64,000 nucleotides of DNA from Lysobacter sp. (GTDB lineage: Bacteria > Pseudomonadota > Gammaproteobacteria > Xanthomonadales > Xanthomonadaceae). Where the stretch lies: NCBI GenBank assembly GCA_013141175.1, contig JABFRN010000001.1:310001-374000 (forward strand). The letters are read 5' to 3'. Within the stretch, counting starts at the first letter, position 1. The number at the start of each line of letters is the position of its first letter. The notes beneath the pieces were generated by a model. The model was given only the letters and a program-made list of their open reading frames with translations. It was not told where the DNA came from and did not search any database. This document shows, in pieces, positions 9,531-19,216 of the stretch. The position numbers and the translations under genes were made by a program.

Positions 9531-10001
9531 TCAGCGCTTGGGCTGCAGCATCGTGCCCGTGCACTTCCTGGCGCCGCATTTGCAGCCCCAGATTTTCTTC
9601 AACTTCGCGGTATGCGGCTCGTCGAGCACGATCCCGTAGTTGTAGGTCAGCTCTTCGCCGGGCTCGATTTCGCGGATCGCTTCGATGAACACCTTGTCCT
9701 TGTGGCCTTTGCCCTTGCTGTTTTCTTCGAGTACCGCCTCGCAGTTGGGCGCGCAGCTGTGATTGATCCAGCGCGCGACATTGCCGTCGACATTGGCATC
9801 GATCACATAGTCGTCGTTGAGGGTGAACAGAAAGGTGTGGCCGTTCTCGTCGATTTCGCCGTAGGCCTCGTCCACCTCGTCGTGCGTCCTCACCTTGCCC
9901 TTGTAACGCACGATGCGATCGCCCTTCTGGATCGCTTCATCGGCGAATACGCCATTGCCGTGGATGGGCGACAAACGGGCGACGATCTTTTTCTTCGACA
10001 T
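9531..10001 (-). CDS. SET domain protein-lysine methyltransferase
   Basis: Small eukaryote-like SET protein of 156 residues, expected to transfer methyl from S-adenosylmethionine to a protein lysine. All core motifs are present: the GNGVFA SET-N segment (15-20), RWINHSCAPNC (77-87) of the pseudoknot, GEELTYNYG (115-123) with the catalytic tyrosine region, and a post-SET zinc-type cluster with C140, C142 and C147 (CKCGARKC), which would pair with C87. I chose the ATG at 10001 because the family begins here; a GTG at 10022 would add seven residues. The substrate is unknown. The tailed HU-like protein encoded 3.4 kb away is a candidate. Confidence 0.9.
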   Translation of the reverse strand: MSKKKIVARLSPIHGNGVFADEAIQKGDRIVRYKGKVRTHDEVDEAYGEIDENGHTFLFTLNDDYVIDANVDGNVARWINHSCAPNCEAVLEENSKGKGHKDKVFIEAIREIEPGEELTYNYGIVLDEPHTAKLKKIWGCKCGARKCTGTMLQPKR

Positions 10002-10509
10002 GGGGGTGCGGCTCTCGAACACATTGGAATTCTTCGGAATTATCCATGATTCCGCGCCATGTGTGGCGGTGGTGTCGCGGCGGTGGCGTCTGCTTTCCCG
10101 CTCGTCACAGCGTCCCGGTCGCCCGCATCGCGGCCCAGACCATGCCGCCGATCACCGATGCGCCGATCCCGAGACGGAAGCAACACCGCTGGCGATTCCG
10201 AAAGCCGTCACCGCCAGCGCAGCAGATGCGAGCGTTCGCCGGCGGACGTGGCGGACGACGCGCGCCGAAGAGACGCTCGACAGCGGACTGGAACGATGAG
10301 GACGGTGTGGTGGGCTGGCAGTGCCCGTGGCGGGCTCCTGTGTCCGGGGGGGACGTTGCGCATTCTGCGCAGCAGCGCCGGCGCGGTGTAATGACCGCCA
10401 TCATTCGCTTGGCGCAGCATGGATTGAGCCATTCAGGATGAAAGCGTACAATTTCAGTCCTGTATGAAGATGACGGCCGATCCTCTCGGCCCGAGACCTG
10501 CGATAACCC
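10002..10509. other. 508-base gap upstream of the suf regulator
   Basis: No gene I can support. Several short overlapping frames exist on both strands; a leftward one ending at 10105 has a hydrophobic C-terminal end but no credible start or family. The right-hand 90 bases contain the predicted promoter of the suf operon. The left part should hold the promoter of the SET gene. Confidence 0.45.
10424..10452 (+). promoter_or_regulatory. Predicted suf operon promoter with flanking inverted repeat
   Basis: -35 TTGAGC (10424-10429), 17-base spacer, -10 TACAAT (10447-10452), 57 bases before the regulator ATG. The -10 lies between CAGGA (10434-10438) and TCCTG (10458-10462), an inverted repeat where an Rrf2-type autoregulator could bind. 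The promoter is well formed; the operator is a suggestion only. Confidence 0.5.
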
Positions 10510-10959
10510 ATGCTTCGAGTCACCAAACTCACCGACTACGCAACCGTCGTGCTGACCGTTCTGGCCAGCGCCAGCGAAACCATGCTCAGCGCGAACGGCT
10601 TGGCGGAGCGCGCGGGCCTGGAGGCACCGACGGTCGCCAAAGTGTTGAAACCCCTGGCGCAGGCGGGGTTGGTGCAGGCCTTTCGTGGCGCGACCGGCGG
10701 CTACCGTCTCGCCCGCCCGGCCAGCGAGATTTCCCTCGTGGAGATCGTCGAAGCGATGGAAGGCCCGCTGGCGATGACCGAATGCAGTGTCCATGACGGC
10801 CACTGCGGGATCGAACAGTCCTGCGGCGCCCGCGCCAATTGGCGGCGGATCAACGATGTCGTCGCCGACGCCCTGCGTCGCGTCACGCTGGCGGACATGA
10901 CGCTGCCCGCTGGCGCAGCGTCGCGCAAAACCATACCCGTCGCGCTGTCGGCCCGCTGA
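10510..10959 (+). CDS. SUF system Fe-S cluster assembly regulator (Rrf2/IscR family)
   Basis: Transcription factor of 149 residues. The N-terminal winged helix (about 1-75: DYATVVLTVLA, then KVLKPLAQAGLV and the wing GATGGYRLAR) is followed by three cysteines C92, C99 and C105 spaced as in Fe-S-binding Rrf2 proteins. This matches the gammaproteobacterial SUF-operon regulator class (TIGR02944-like). It should sense Fe-S status and control the operon it heads; sufB starts 9 bases downstream. The arrangement regulator-sufB is characteristic, which makes the assignment firm. The C-terminal ~30 residues are variable. Confidence 0.92.
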   Translation: MLRVTKLTDYATVVLTVLASASETMLSANGLAERAGLEAPTVAKVLKPLAQAGLVQAFRGATGGYRLARPASEISLVEIVEAMEGPLAMTECSVHDGHCGIEQSCGARANWRRINDVVADALRRVTLADMTLPAGAASRKTIPVALSAR

Positions 10960-10968
10960 GGAGTTCCC

Positions 10969-12452
<1,484 letters not shown>

Positions 12453-12456
<4 letters not shown>

Positions 12457-12851
12457 ACGCGGTGGCCGTCGGCGAAACCGATCTGCAGCGGCTGCTGGCC
12501 GGGCTGGCGCCCGAGCTGGTCGCGCAACCGCGCGCGATCCGCTCGCAGCCGGTGGACGGGCCGGTTCCCATCGACGCAGTCATGCTGTTCCGGGAACGGG
12601 AAGGCACCACGGTCGTCGTCGCGGTCGATGACACGCAGGACGAAACCCTGTGGGCGCAGATCACACTACGCATCCACTCCAGTCTCGAAGCCGTCGGGAT
12701 GCTGGCGGCAATCGCCGGCGCGTTGGCGGCGCGCGATATTCCGTGCAACGCAGTGTCCGCTTACTACCACGATCATCTGTTCGTGCCATGGACGCGCCGC
12801 GACGAGGCCATCGATGCGCTGCGCGAACTCTCGGATGGCAATCGCACATGA
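12453..12851 (+). CDS. ACT domain-containing protein (DUF2241 type)
   Basis: Cytoplasmic protein of 132 residues with an N-terminal DUF2241/ACT_3-like half (LLAGLAPEL, then [16 protein letters not shown]) and a C-terminal ACT-like half ([19 protein letters not shown] and [15 protein letters not shown]). Members are presumed ligand-binding, possibly amino-acid sensing, but have no established function. The ATG overlaps the sufB stop and the stop overlaps the ATG of the next gene, so it is translationally coupled inside the suf operon. Why an ACT protein sits here is not known. Confidence 0.87.
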
Positions 12852-13093
12852 CAACCAGCGACATCATCGGCACGCTCGGCGTGTCCCTCCTGTTGATCGC
12901 TTTCGTGCTCAACCAGCGGCGGACGATTTCCGAACATTCGCGCGCATTCCTCGCGATGAACATGGTCGGCGCCGTGCTGTGCGGCTACTCGGCCTGGCTG
13001 GTCAGCTTCATGCCTTTCGTGGTCCTCGAAGCCGTCTGGGCTCTGTTCGCCGCCTGGGGCCTGCTGCGCTGGTCGCCCGAGCGGCAGGACTGA
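12848..13093 (+). CDS. Small inner-membrane protein, CBU_0592-like
   Basis: Eighty-one-residue hydrophobic protein with about three predicted transmembrane segments (roughly 7-24, 34-50 and 55-73). The pattern LLLIAFVLNQ, then an N-x-x-G-A segment, then PFVVLEAVWALFAAW fits the CBU_0592-like family of small membrane proteins, function unknown. ATG at 12848 overlaps the preceding stop (ATGA). Its position in the suf operon suggests co-expression with Fe-S assembly. Confidence 0.82.
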   Translation: MTTSDIIGTLGVSLLLIAFVLNQRRTISEHSRAFLAMNMVGAVLCGYSAWLVSFMPFVVLEAVWALFAAWGLLRWSPERQD

Positions 13094-13110
13094 CGGAAAT
13101 GGACCCTGTC

Positions 13111-13773
13111 ATGAAACCACTGTTGTTCGTACTGACGGTACTGCTCACGGTCGCTGCCTGCACGGAGAAATCCGGGCATCAGGCCACGACCGCGCCGCCA
13201 TCGAAGGCCGCACCTGCCGCATCTCCGGTGCCGCCGACCGCAGCTTCTGCTGCAGTACCAGCCGCCTCCACCGTGCCCGCGATGCCTGCAGTGGAAACAG
13301 CTGCTACCTTCGAGTTCGCATTTTCCAGCACCCACGCCGACGGCAGGGAAGGCGACGACCCCCGCATCCTGCGCTGGGAAGACGGGCCATGCGGCGGCAG
13401 CCCGGTGGTGCGCGTGTCGCGGATGCCGTTGAACGATCCGGCGCTGGCGCCCGACTATGTCGTCGAATTCGACGACAGTGGCAAGGAACTGAAGCGCTGG
13501 GGTAAACCCTACGAAGCCGAAGTGCTCGGTCTGGATGACGACCTGCTGAAATTCCGCGTCGACGGCGAACCGCCGCGCGCATTCTGGACCGATCTTCAAG
13601 GCCGTATCGGCACGATTGCAGGCGATGCGACGACGATTCCGGAACTGGATACACCGACTTTAGAGTGCCCGACACTGCCGACGTTCGCCAATTCCAGCTA
13701 CGCCTTCTGTTCGATCGTGACCGATGCCGCCGGCAGGCCGCGCAGGCTGGCATGGGAAGGCCCCTGCACCTGA
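13111..13773 (+). CDS. Hypothetical lipoprotein in the suf operon
   Basis: Product of 220 residues, not recognised. A short signal ends in a lipobox (TVAAC) at about residue 17, followed by a ~45-residue Ala/Pro/Ser/Thr linker and a globular domain of about 150 residues. The domain contains four cysteines (in GPCGGS, LECPT, YAFCS and the final PCT), likely disulfide-bonded in the periplasm. An alternative ATG at 13099 would add four residues; 13111 is preferred since GGA at 13096-13098 is too close to the first ATG. It is followed by 46 bases with an A8 tract before sufC. Confidence 0.75.
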   Translation: MKPLLFVLTVLLTVAACTEKSGHQATTAPPSKAAPAASPVPPTAASAAVPAASTVPAMPAVETAATFEFAFSSTHADGREGDDPRILRWEDGPCGGSPVVRVSRMPLNDPALAPDYVVEFDDSGKELKRWGKPYEAEVLGLDDDLLKFRVDGEPPRAFWTDLQGRIGTIAGDATTIPELDTPTLECPTLPTFANSSYAFCSIVTDAAGRPRRLAWEGPCT

Positions 13774-13819
13774 GCGCCAGCTTCCTCAAGAATCGCCGCA
13801 AAAAAAAGACGAACCCATC

Positions 13820-14587
13820 ATGTTGAAGATCGACAACCTCCACGCCCGCGTCGCCGGAAAAGACATTCTCAAAGGGCTCACGCTCGATGTGAAATCCGGC
13901 GAAGTGCACGCCATCATGGGTCCGAACGGGGCCGGAAAATCCACGCTCGGCAACATCATCGCCGGCCGCGACGGCTACGAGGTCACCGAAGGCGGCGTCA
14001 TGTTCGAAGGTCGCGATCTGCTGGCGCTGGCGCCCGAAGAACGCGCTGCGCTCGGCGTGTTCCTCGCATTCCAGTACCCGGTCGAAATCCCGGGCGTGAA
14101 CAACACCTATTTCCTGCGCAGCGCGCTCAACGCGCAGCGCAAGGCGCGCGGCGAAAGCGAACTGGATTCGATGCAGTTCCTGAAACTGGTGCGCGAGAAA
14201 CTCGCGGTGCTGCATCTCAAGGACGAACTGCTGCATCGCGGCGTGAACGAGGGTTTCAGCGGCGGCGAGAAAAAGCGCAACGAGATTTTCCAGCTCGCGG
14301 TGCTGGAACCGAAGCTGGCGATCCTCGATGAGACCGATTCCGGCCTCGATATCGACGCGCTGAAAGCCGTCGCCGATGGCGTGAATGCACTGCGCAGGGC
14401 GGACCGCGCGTTCGTGGTCATCACCCACTACCAGCGCCTGCTCGATTACATCAAGCCGGACGTCGTGCATGTGCTCGCCGATGGCCGTATCGTCGAAACC
14501 GGCGGCCCGGAACTGGCGCTTGAACTGGAAGAGCACGGCTATGCGTGGATCAAGGACCGCGTGACGCCGGAGGTCGCGGCACGATGA
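13820..14587 (+). CDS. sufC: Fe-S cluster assembly ATPase SufC
   Basis: ABC-type ATPase of 255 residues that binds SufB and SufD and powers the scaffold. Walker A GPNGAGKS at 34-41, the ABC signature FSGGEKKRNEI and Walker B LAILDETDSGLDIDA are all intact. I took the ATG at 13820, which gives the canonical MLKIDNLHA start; the frame is open further upstream but that part is unrelated. The ribosome binding site is weak. The stop overlaps the sufD ATG by ATGA. Confidence 0.97.
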   Translation: MLKIDNLHARVAGKDILKGLTLDVKSGEVHAIMGPNGAGKSTLGNIIAGRDGYEVTEGGVMFEGRDLLALAPEERAALGVFLAFQYPVEIPGVNNTYFLRSALNAQRKARGESELDSMQFLKLVREKLAVLHLKDELLHRGVNEGFSGGEKKRNEIFQLAVLEPKLAILDETDSGLDIDALKAVADGVNALRRADRAFVVITHYQRLLDYIKPDVVHVLADGRIVETGGPELALELEEHGYAWIKDRVTPEVAAR

Positions 14588-15888
14588 GCGCATTGCTCGA
14601 CTCGTTCGCGACCGCGTTCGACGGTCTCGCCCAGCGCGAGGCTGCGGATCTCGGCGCGCACCGGCGCAAAGCGCTGGACGCGGCGCTGCGCGACGGCATG
14701 CCGGGGCCGCGCAGCGAAGCCTGGAAATACACGTCGCTGCGTGCGCTCGAACGCCGTGCGTTCGCATCGCCGGCGCCCCGGGAGATCGATGCGGATGCAT
14801 TGGACGCGGCGCTCGCCGACGTGCCGTTTCCGCGCATGGTGTTTGTCGACGGTCGCCATGACGCCGCGCGCAGCAACGTTTCCGCGATCGTGATGCCGGG
14901 CATCGAAGTGCAGCCACTGTCGCAGGTACTGCGCGAAGGGGAGCCGCGCGACGCGAATTTCCTCGCCCGCATTTTCGCCGGGGCAGACGAAGTCTTCGCC
15001 AACCTCAACGCCGCGCTGGCCGAAGAAGGCGCGGTGATCCGCCTGGACCGCGAATGCGGCGATGTCTTCCCGTTGCACCTGGTTTTCGTCGCCAGCGGCA
15101 GGCAGCCCGACGCAGCCGTGCACATGCGCCATTTCATCGACATGCGCATGCACAGCATGCTGACTGTGGTCGAACACCATCTCGCGCTGGGCGAGCACCG
15201 CGGCCTGTCCAACCATGTCTTCCACATGCATGTCGGCGAAGGCGCCCGGCTCGCGCATGTCCGCGTGCAAGGCGAAGCTGCGGGCGCCACCCTGATCGCC
15301 CGCAGCGATGCCGTGCTCGCGCGCCGGGCGCACTATGACCGCCTCGATCTCGAACTGGGCGCCGCGCTCTCGCGACACGAGCTGAATGTCCGGCTCGAAG
15401 GCGGCTTGGCGCGCCTCGCCGCGTCCGGCGTGCTGTTCGCCGACGGCAAACGCCACGTCGACACGCGTCTGGGTATCGACCATATCGCCCGCGACACCGC
15501 CTGTGACCTGTTCTGGCGCGGTCTCGCCACCGATCGCGGTCGCGCTGCATTCCACGGCGGCATCGTGATCCGCGAAGGCGCCGACGGCAGCAACGCCAAT
15601 CTGTCGAACAAGAATCTCTTGCTGTCTTCGCAGGCCGAAATCGACACGCAACCGGTGCTGGTCATCCATGCCGACGAAGTGCAGGCCGCACACGGCGCCA
15701 CCGTCGGCCAACTCGATCCTACCGCGCTGTTCTACCTGCGCACGCGCGGACTGCCCGAAACCGAAGCGCGCGCGCTGCTGACCACGGCGTTCTGCCGCGA
15801 AGCGTTGAACATCGTCGCCGCCGGGCCAATGCGCGACGCGCTGACCGCGATGCTCGATGCCCGCCTCGCAGGAGCGACCGGACCATGA
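14584..15888 (+). CDS. sufD: Fe-S cluster assembly protein SufD
   Basis: Scaffold partner of SufB, 434 residues. Recognisable by SEAWKYTSL near residues 43-51, the central beta-helix with repeated acidic turns, and the C-terminal TRGLPETEARALLTTAFC segment. The start overlaps the sufC stop and its stop overlaps the sufS start, so sufC-sufD-sufS are translationally coupled. Confidence 0.96.
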   Translation: MSALLDSFATAFDGLAQREAADLGAHRRKALDAALRDGMPGPRSEAWKYTSLRALERRAFASPAPREIDADALDAALADVPFPRMVFVDGRHDAARSNVSAIVMPGIEVQPLSQVLREGEPRDANFLARIFAGADEVFANLNAALAEEGAVIRLDRECGDVFPLHLVFVASGRQPDAAVHMRHFIDMRMHSMLTVVEHHLALGEHRGLSNHVFHMHVGEGARLAHVRVQGEAAGATLIARSDAVLARRAHYDRLDLELGAALSRHELNVRLEGGLARLAASGVLFADGKRHVDTRLGIDHIARDTACDLFWRGLATDRGRAAFHGGIVIREGADGSNANLSNKNLLLSSQAEIDTQPVLVIHADEVQAAHGATVGQLDPTALFYLRTRGLPETEARALLTTAFCREALNIVAAGPMRDALTAMLDARLAGATGP

Positions 15889-17126
15889 TCGCGCAGAGCA
15901 CCGGCACGGCAAGCATCGACTGGAGCGCGATCCGCGCCGACTTCCCGCTGCTGACCCGTGAAGTCCACGGCAAACCGCTGATCTATCTCGATTCCGCCAA
16001 CACCGGGCAGAAGCCCGCGTCGGTCATCGACACCGTCGACGATTTCTACCGCCATCACAATGCCAACGTCAGTCGCGCGGTGCATGCGCTGGGCACCGAA
16101 GCCACCGAAGCCTACGAAGCGTCGCGCACCAGGCTCGCCGGTTTTCTCAAGGCGCACCGCGACGAGCTGGTGCTGTGCAGCGGCACCACGTTCGCGATCA
16201 ATCTGGTCGCGTATTCATGGGCCTTGCCGCGACTGAAACCCGGCGACGCGATCCTGCTGTCGCGGATGGAGCATCACGCCAACATCGTGCCGTGGCAGTT
16301 GGTCGCCGAACGCACCGGCGCGACGATCAAGGTCGCCGAAATCCGCGAAGACGGCACGCTCGACCTCGATGCGCTGTCCGCGGCGATGACGCCGGAAGTG
16401 AAGATCCTCGGCCTGACCCACGTCAGCAACGTGTTGGGCACCGTCAATCCGGTGCGCGAGATCTGTCGCGAGGCCCGCAAGCGCGGCATCGTCACCGTGA
16501 TCGACGGCTCGCAGGCGGCGCCGCATCGCGTGATCGACATCCCGTCGCTCGGCTGCGATTTCTACGCAATCACCGGCCACAAGATGTGCGGCCCGACCGG
16601 CACCGGCGCGCTTTGGGCACGTCGCGAGCATATCGCCGCGATGCCGCCGTTCCTCGGCGGCGGCGAGATGATCAAGGAAGTGCGCTTCGAGGACACGATC
16701 TTCAACGATGGTCCGCACCGCTTCGAAGCGGGTACGCCGAACATCGCCGGCCATATCGGTCTGGGCGCGGCGGTCGATTACCTCACCGCCATCGGCATGG
16801 ATGCGATCGAAGCGCGCGAAGCCGAACTGCTGGCGCATGCCACCGAAGTGCTCAACCGCATCGACGGCCTGCGCATCCTCGGTAGCGCGCCGGAGAAAGC
16901 CGCGGTCATCAGCTTCCTGGTCGAAGGCGCGCACGCGCACGATCTGGCGACGCTGCTTGATCTGGAAGGCGTCGCAGTGCGCTCCGGCCACCATTGCGCG
17001 CATCCGCTGATGCAGTTCTTCGGCGTGGCCGCAACCTGCCGCGCGTCGTTCGCGTTCTACAACACGCACGACGAGATCGAACGCTTCGCCGCCGCGCTCA
17101 CCAAAGTCCGCCGCCTGCTGGGTTGA
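15885..17126 (+). CDS. sufS: Cysteine desulfurase SufS
   Basis: Group II, PLP-dependent cysteine desulfurase (413 residues) supplying sulfur to SufBCD. The PLP lysine is K233 in ITGHKMCG and the catalytic cysteine is C371 in SGHHCAHP, as in SufS. No sufE or sufU sulfur acceptor is in the window, so the partner must be encoded elsewhere. ATG overlaps the sufD stop by ATGA; 30 bases separate it from the GNAT gene. Confidence 0.97.
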   Translation: MIAQSTGTASIDWSAIRADFPLLTREVHGKPLIYLDSANTGQKPASVIDTVDDFYRHHNANVSRAVHALGTEATEAYEASRTRLAGFLKAHRDELVLCSGTTFAINLVAYSWALPRLKPGDAILLSRMEHHANIVPWQLVAERTGATIKVAEIREDGTLDLDALSAAMTPEVKILGLTHVSNVLGTVNPVREICREARKRGIVTVIDGSQAAPHRVIDIPSLGCDFYAITGHKMCGPTGTGALWARREHIAAMPPFLGGGEMIKEVRFEDTIFNDGPHRFEAGTPNIAGHIGLGAAVDYLTAIGMDAIEAREAELLAHATEVLNRIDGLRILGSAPEKAAVISFLVEGAHAHDLATLLDLEGVAVRSGHHCAHPLMQFFGVAATCRASFAFYNTHDEIERFAAALTKVRRLLG

Positions 17127-17156
17127 CCGCAACGCCGCGCAAAAGGAACCCATCCT

Positions 17157-17726
17157 TTGTCTCTCATGCTCAGCTTCCGCACCGCCACGCACGACGATAT
17201 TCCTGCGCTCATCGAGCTTGTCACGTCTGCCTATCGCGGCGATGCCAGCCGCCAGGGTTGGACCACCGAGGCCGATCTGCTCGATGGCCAGCGCATCGAT
17301 GCCGACATGCTGCGCACCGATCTGGATACGCCGGGCAGCATTGTTCTGCTGGCGATCGACAGTCGCGACGACGATCGGCCACGTCTCGTCGCTTGCGCCA
17401 ATATCGCAGCGCAAACCGGCAGCGACGCGATTCCCACGGCATATTTCGGCATGTTCTCGGTCAGCCCCGACGTGCAGGGCGGAGGCGTCGGCAGGATCGT
17501 GTTGGCGGAAGCGGAGCGCATGGCGCACGAAACGCTGGGCTGTTCCCGCATGCGCATGACCGTGATCGATGCGCGAGAGGAATTGATCGCGTATTACGAA
17601 CGTCGCGGCTACCTCCGCACCGGGATCAAGAAACCGTTTCCCTACGGCGACCCGCGCTACGGGCTGCCGAAACGCGACGACCTGCGGTTCGAGGTGCTCG
17701 AGAAAATGCTGGAGGCCACACCGTGA
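17157..17726 (+). CDS. GNAT family N-acetyltransferase
   Basis: Acetyl-CoA-dependent acetyltransferase of 189 residues; substrate unknown. The GNAT fold is visible from FRTATHDDIPALIELV through the acetyl-CoA loop region (FSVSPDVQGGGVGRIV) to YERRGYLRTG. The TTG at 17157 is preferred since AAGGA at 17143-17147 sits nine bases upstream; the ATG at 17166 would be 18 bases away. The stop overlaps the GTG of the Rieske gene (GTGA), placing it in the suf operon. Confidence 0.86.
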   Translation: MSLMLSFRTATHDDIPALIELVTSAYRGDASRQGWTTEADLLDGQRIDADMLRTDLDTPGSIVLLAIDSRDDDRPRLVACANIAAQTGSDAIPTAYFGMFSVSPDVQGGGVGRIVLAEAERMAHETLGCSRMRMTVIDAREELIAYYERRGYLRTGIKKPFPYGDPRYGLPKRDDLRFEVLEKMLEATP

Positions 17727-18043
17727 GCGATTGGACATTCGTCTGCGCAACCGCGCAGTTGCTGCCCGGCGAGAAGACCGTGGTCTGGGCGGATGAAACT
17801 CCCATTGTGGTGATCAATCTCGACGGCGAACTGTATGCCCTCGAAGACCGCTGCACGCACGACGAATTCGAATTGTCGTCGGGCGATATCGACACGGACG
17901 AGGGCAGCATCACCTGTGTGCTGCATGGCGCACGTTTCGACATCCGCGAAGGCACCGCACTGTGCGCGCCCGCCTACGGGCCGGTAGCGAAATTTCCGGT
18001 GAAGATCGAACACGGCGGCATCTGGGTGCGCGACGACCGTTGA
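17723..18043 (+). CDS. Rieske-type non-heme iron oxygenase ferredoxin subunit
   Basis: Small [2Fe-2S] Rieske protein of 106 residues. The ligands are C44-x-H46 (CTHDE) and C65-x2-H68 (CVLHG), the standard Rieske spacing; the usual proline of the second box is replaced by valine. Such ferredoxins commonly end suf operons and are annotated as ferredoxin subunits of oxygenases, although no oxygenase large subunit is near. GTG start overlaps the upstream stop. It is probably the last gene of the operon; a 20-base inverted repeat follows. Confidence 0.92.
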   Translation: MSDWTFVCATAQLLPGEKTVVWADETPIVVINLDGELYALEDRCTHDEFELSSGDIDTDEGSITCVLHGARFDIREGTALCAPAYGPVAKFPVKIEHGGIWVRDDR

Positions 18044-18053
18044 ACATCGCATC

Positions 18054-18119
18054 GGGTGCGCGTGTCGCGCACCAGCGCTTGCTTCGATGACCGGGGCGCG
18101 GTGCGCGACACGCGCACCC
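18054..18119. repeat. Perfect 20-base inverted repeat after the suf operon
   Basis: Arms 18054-18073 and 18100-18119 are exact reverse complements, separated by 26 bases. Each arm is itself partly palindromic (GCGCG-TGT-CGCGC core). It lies between two convergent transcription units. There is no T-run, so it is either a factor-independent-like stop lacking the U tail, a REP-type element, or an mRNA-stabilising hairpin. Confidence 0.85.
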
Positions 18120-18180
18120 TATGACAGGAATCGCGGATATTCGTGATTGGCGGGTGCGGCGCGAATCGCGACAAACAGCA

Positions 18181-19206
18181 TCAAGACAACGCGCCCAACC
18201 CCAACGTGGCCAGCATCTCGACCATGCGCCCGGCCTGCACGGCCTGTTCGCTCGATGCATTGCCCTGCTCCGCACGTTTGGCCACGCCCTGCGCGATGGC
18301 GGCGAGGCGGAAGAAACTGAAGGCCAGCACGAACGGCCAGTCGGCAGGAATCGGCCGGCCGGTCACCTGCGAATAGCGCGCGAGCAACGCAGCCTCGTCG
18401 GGAATCCCCAGCGCGGCGCGATCCAGACCGGCCAATCCCGGCAGCGCCGGATTGCGCGGCAGGCGCAGTGCCATGCAGAAATAACCGAGATCCGCGAGCG
18501 GGTGCCCCAACGTCGACAGCTCCCAATCGACGATCGCGATCACGCGCGGTTCGTCGGGGTGGAACATCAGGTTGTCGATGCGGAAATCGCCGTGCGCCAG
18601 CGCGGCCACGCCATCATCGGCCGGACAGCGTGCGGGCAGCGCGTCGATCAAGGCATCCATCGCCGCGATCGGCCGCGTTTCGCTGGCACGGTATTGCTCG
18701 GTCCAGCGCTTGATCTGGCGCTCGAAGTAATTGCCGGATTTGCCGTAGTCGCCCAGTCCGACGGCGACCGGATCGACGGTGTGCAGCGCCGCCATCGCAT
18801 CGATGATGCCGAGATAGATGCTGGCGCGGCCGGCCGAATCCATGTCGGGCAACGACGGGTCCCAGAAGATCCTGCCGTCGACGAAACCCATCAGATAGAA
18901 CATCGATCCGATGACCGACTCGTCGCTGCACAGGTGCAGCGGCTGCGCCACCGGCACCGACGTGCCGTGCAGCGCTTGCAGCGCGCGGAATTCGCGATCC
19001 ACGGCGTGCGCGGATGGCAGCAACCGGCCGGGCGGCTTGCGGCGCAGCACGTAGGTTCCGCTGGCGGCATCGATGCGGTAGGTCGGGTTGGATTGGCCGC
19101 CCTTGAATTTGGCTGCCGTCAGCGGGCCGCGAAAACCGGCGACGTGCGTTTCGAGATAAGTCGCGAGCGATTCGACGGGCAGATCGAGCGGGTGGGCCAT
19201 GGTCAT
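18181..19206 (-). CDS. APH-family phosphotransferase (LvaA / ACAD10-11 kinase-like)
   Basis: Kinase-fold protein of 341 residues of the aminoglycoside-phosphotransferase superfamily. KFKGGQSNPTYRI marks the nucleotide loop, LAHGDFRIDNLMFHP the catalytic loop and IAIVDWELSTLGHPLADL the metal-binding aspartate. This pattern is typical of ACAD10/11-type kinases and bacterial LvaA, which phosphorylate 4-hydroxyacyl-CoA, rather than of antibiotic kinases. It is last in a leftward set after an acyl-CoA dehydrogenase (10 bases between) and a histidine phosphatase. A second ATG two codons in (19200) is possible. The substrate is inferred from context. Confidence 0.88.
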   Translation of the reverse strand: MTMAHPLDLPVESLATYLETHVAGFRGPLTAAKFKGGQSNPTYRIDAASGTYVLRRKPPGRLLPSAHAVDREFRALQALHGTSVPVAQPLHLCSDESVIGSMFYLMGFVDGRIFWDPSLPDMDSAGRASIYLGIIDAMAALHTVDPVAVGLGDYGKSGNYFERQIKRWTEQYRASETRPIAAMDALIDALPARCPADDGVAALAHGDFRIDNLMFHPDEPRVIAIVDWELSTLGHPLADLGYFCMALRLPRNPALPGLAGLDRAALGIPDEAALLARYSQVTGRPIPADWPFVLAFSFFRLAAIAQGVAKRAEQGNASSEQAVQAGRMVEMLATLGLGALS

Positions 19207-19216
19207 GCCGTTGATT

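Noticed and set aside
18181-19206. Aminoglycoside resistance gene
   Set aside because: The APH fold is present, but the motifs and the neighbouring acyl-CoA dehydrogenase point to a hydroxyacyl-CoA kinase.
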